Shown piece by piece: positions 6,309-6,359 of a stretch of DNA of 6,359 nt. This DNA is from Erysipelotrichaceae bacterium (GTDB taxonomy: Bacteria; Bacillota_I; Bacilli_A; Erysipelotrichales; Coprobacillaceae). The DNA is taken from assembly GCA_021202205.1 (NCBI GenBank), contig JAJQDJ010000216.1, positions 1 through 6,359 of the forward strand, given 5' to 3'. The notes under the pieces are model-generated. The model made no database searches. It was given only the letters and a program-made list of their open reading frames with translations, and was not told the DNA's origin. The position numbers and the translations under genes were made by a program. The stretch's first letter is position 1; each line of letters starts with the position of its first letter.

Positions 6309-6359
6309 CTCAAGTTTCGCACTTCAATTTCAATAATTAATTAGTGAAAATAGCGCAAT
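6309..6359. mobile_element. Possible insertion-element end at a TTAA site
   Basis: Immediately right of the TTAA at 6305-6308 the sequence stops resembling the transporter and begins CTCAAGTTTCGCACTTCAA. A clean break directly after TTAA suits an element that duplicates or targets TTAA. Only 51 bp are visible, with no transposase and no partner repeat, so the family is not assigned. A plain deletion join could look the same. Confidence 0.35.

Overview
The window is AT-rich and almost all of its coding lies on the minus strand. Shine-Dalgarno sites are strong (AGGAGG, GGGAGG) and intrinsic terminators are AT-rich. Codon use and the CarA/CarB sequences suggest a low-GC member of the Bacillota, perhaps Erysipelotrichales/Coprobacillaceae; that placement is an impression from the proteins and was not tested.

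Layout on the minus strand, right to left. (1) 6309-6359 is foreign-looking sequence that cuts into an MFS transporter gene exactly at a TTAA, which suggests an insertion-element end. (2) 5920-6308 is the surviving C-terminal third of that transporter (copy 2). (3) 4923-5894 is a second transporter (copy 1) immediately downstream, about 86% identical in DNA where the two overlap; it has lost its last ~77 residues. (4) Copy 1 breaks off at ~4941-4946, where it joins what looks like a decayed type I toxin-antitoxin locus. A plus-strand mini-gene (extended -10 promoter at 4774-4782, structured leader, start ATG at 4900) encodes a small hydrophobic peptide resembling holin-like toxins, and its 3' end is lost in the join. 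A divergent ~90-nt RNA candidate (promoter 4666-4693, terminator 4568-4609) lies on its left. (5) The carAB operon (4519-65) has its own promoter and an attenuating leader, and encodes both subunits of glutamine-dependent carbamoyl phosphate synthetase. (6) 1-64 has no visible terminator, so carB transcription may continue into another gene.

carA and carB overlap by 8 bp and supply carbamoyl phosphate for pyrimidine and arginine synthesis. The most interesting element is the carA leader. A 29-codon reading frame crosses a very U-rich stretch, and its stop codon lies in the loop of a terminator just ahead of carA. No PyrR-type site is visible. This is the layout of UTP-sensitive, translation-coupled attenuation known from enterobacterial pyrBI. 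The second notable region is the broken toxin locus and the double truncation at its join with the transporter.
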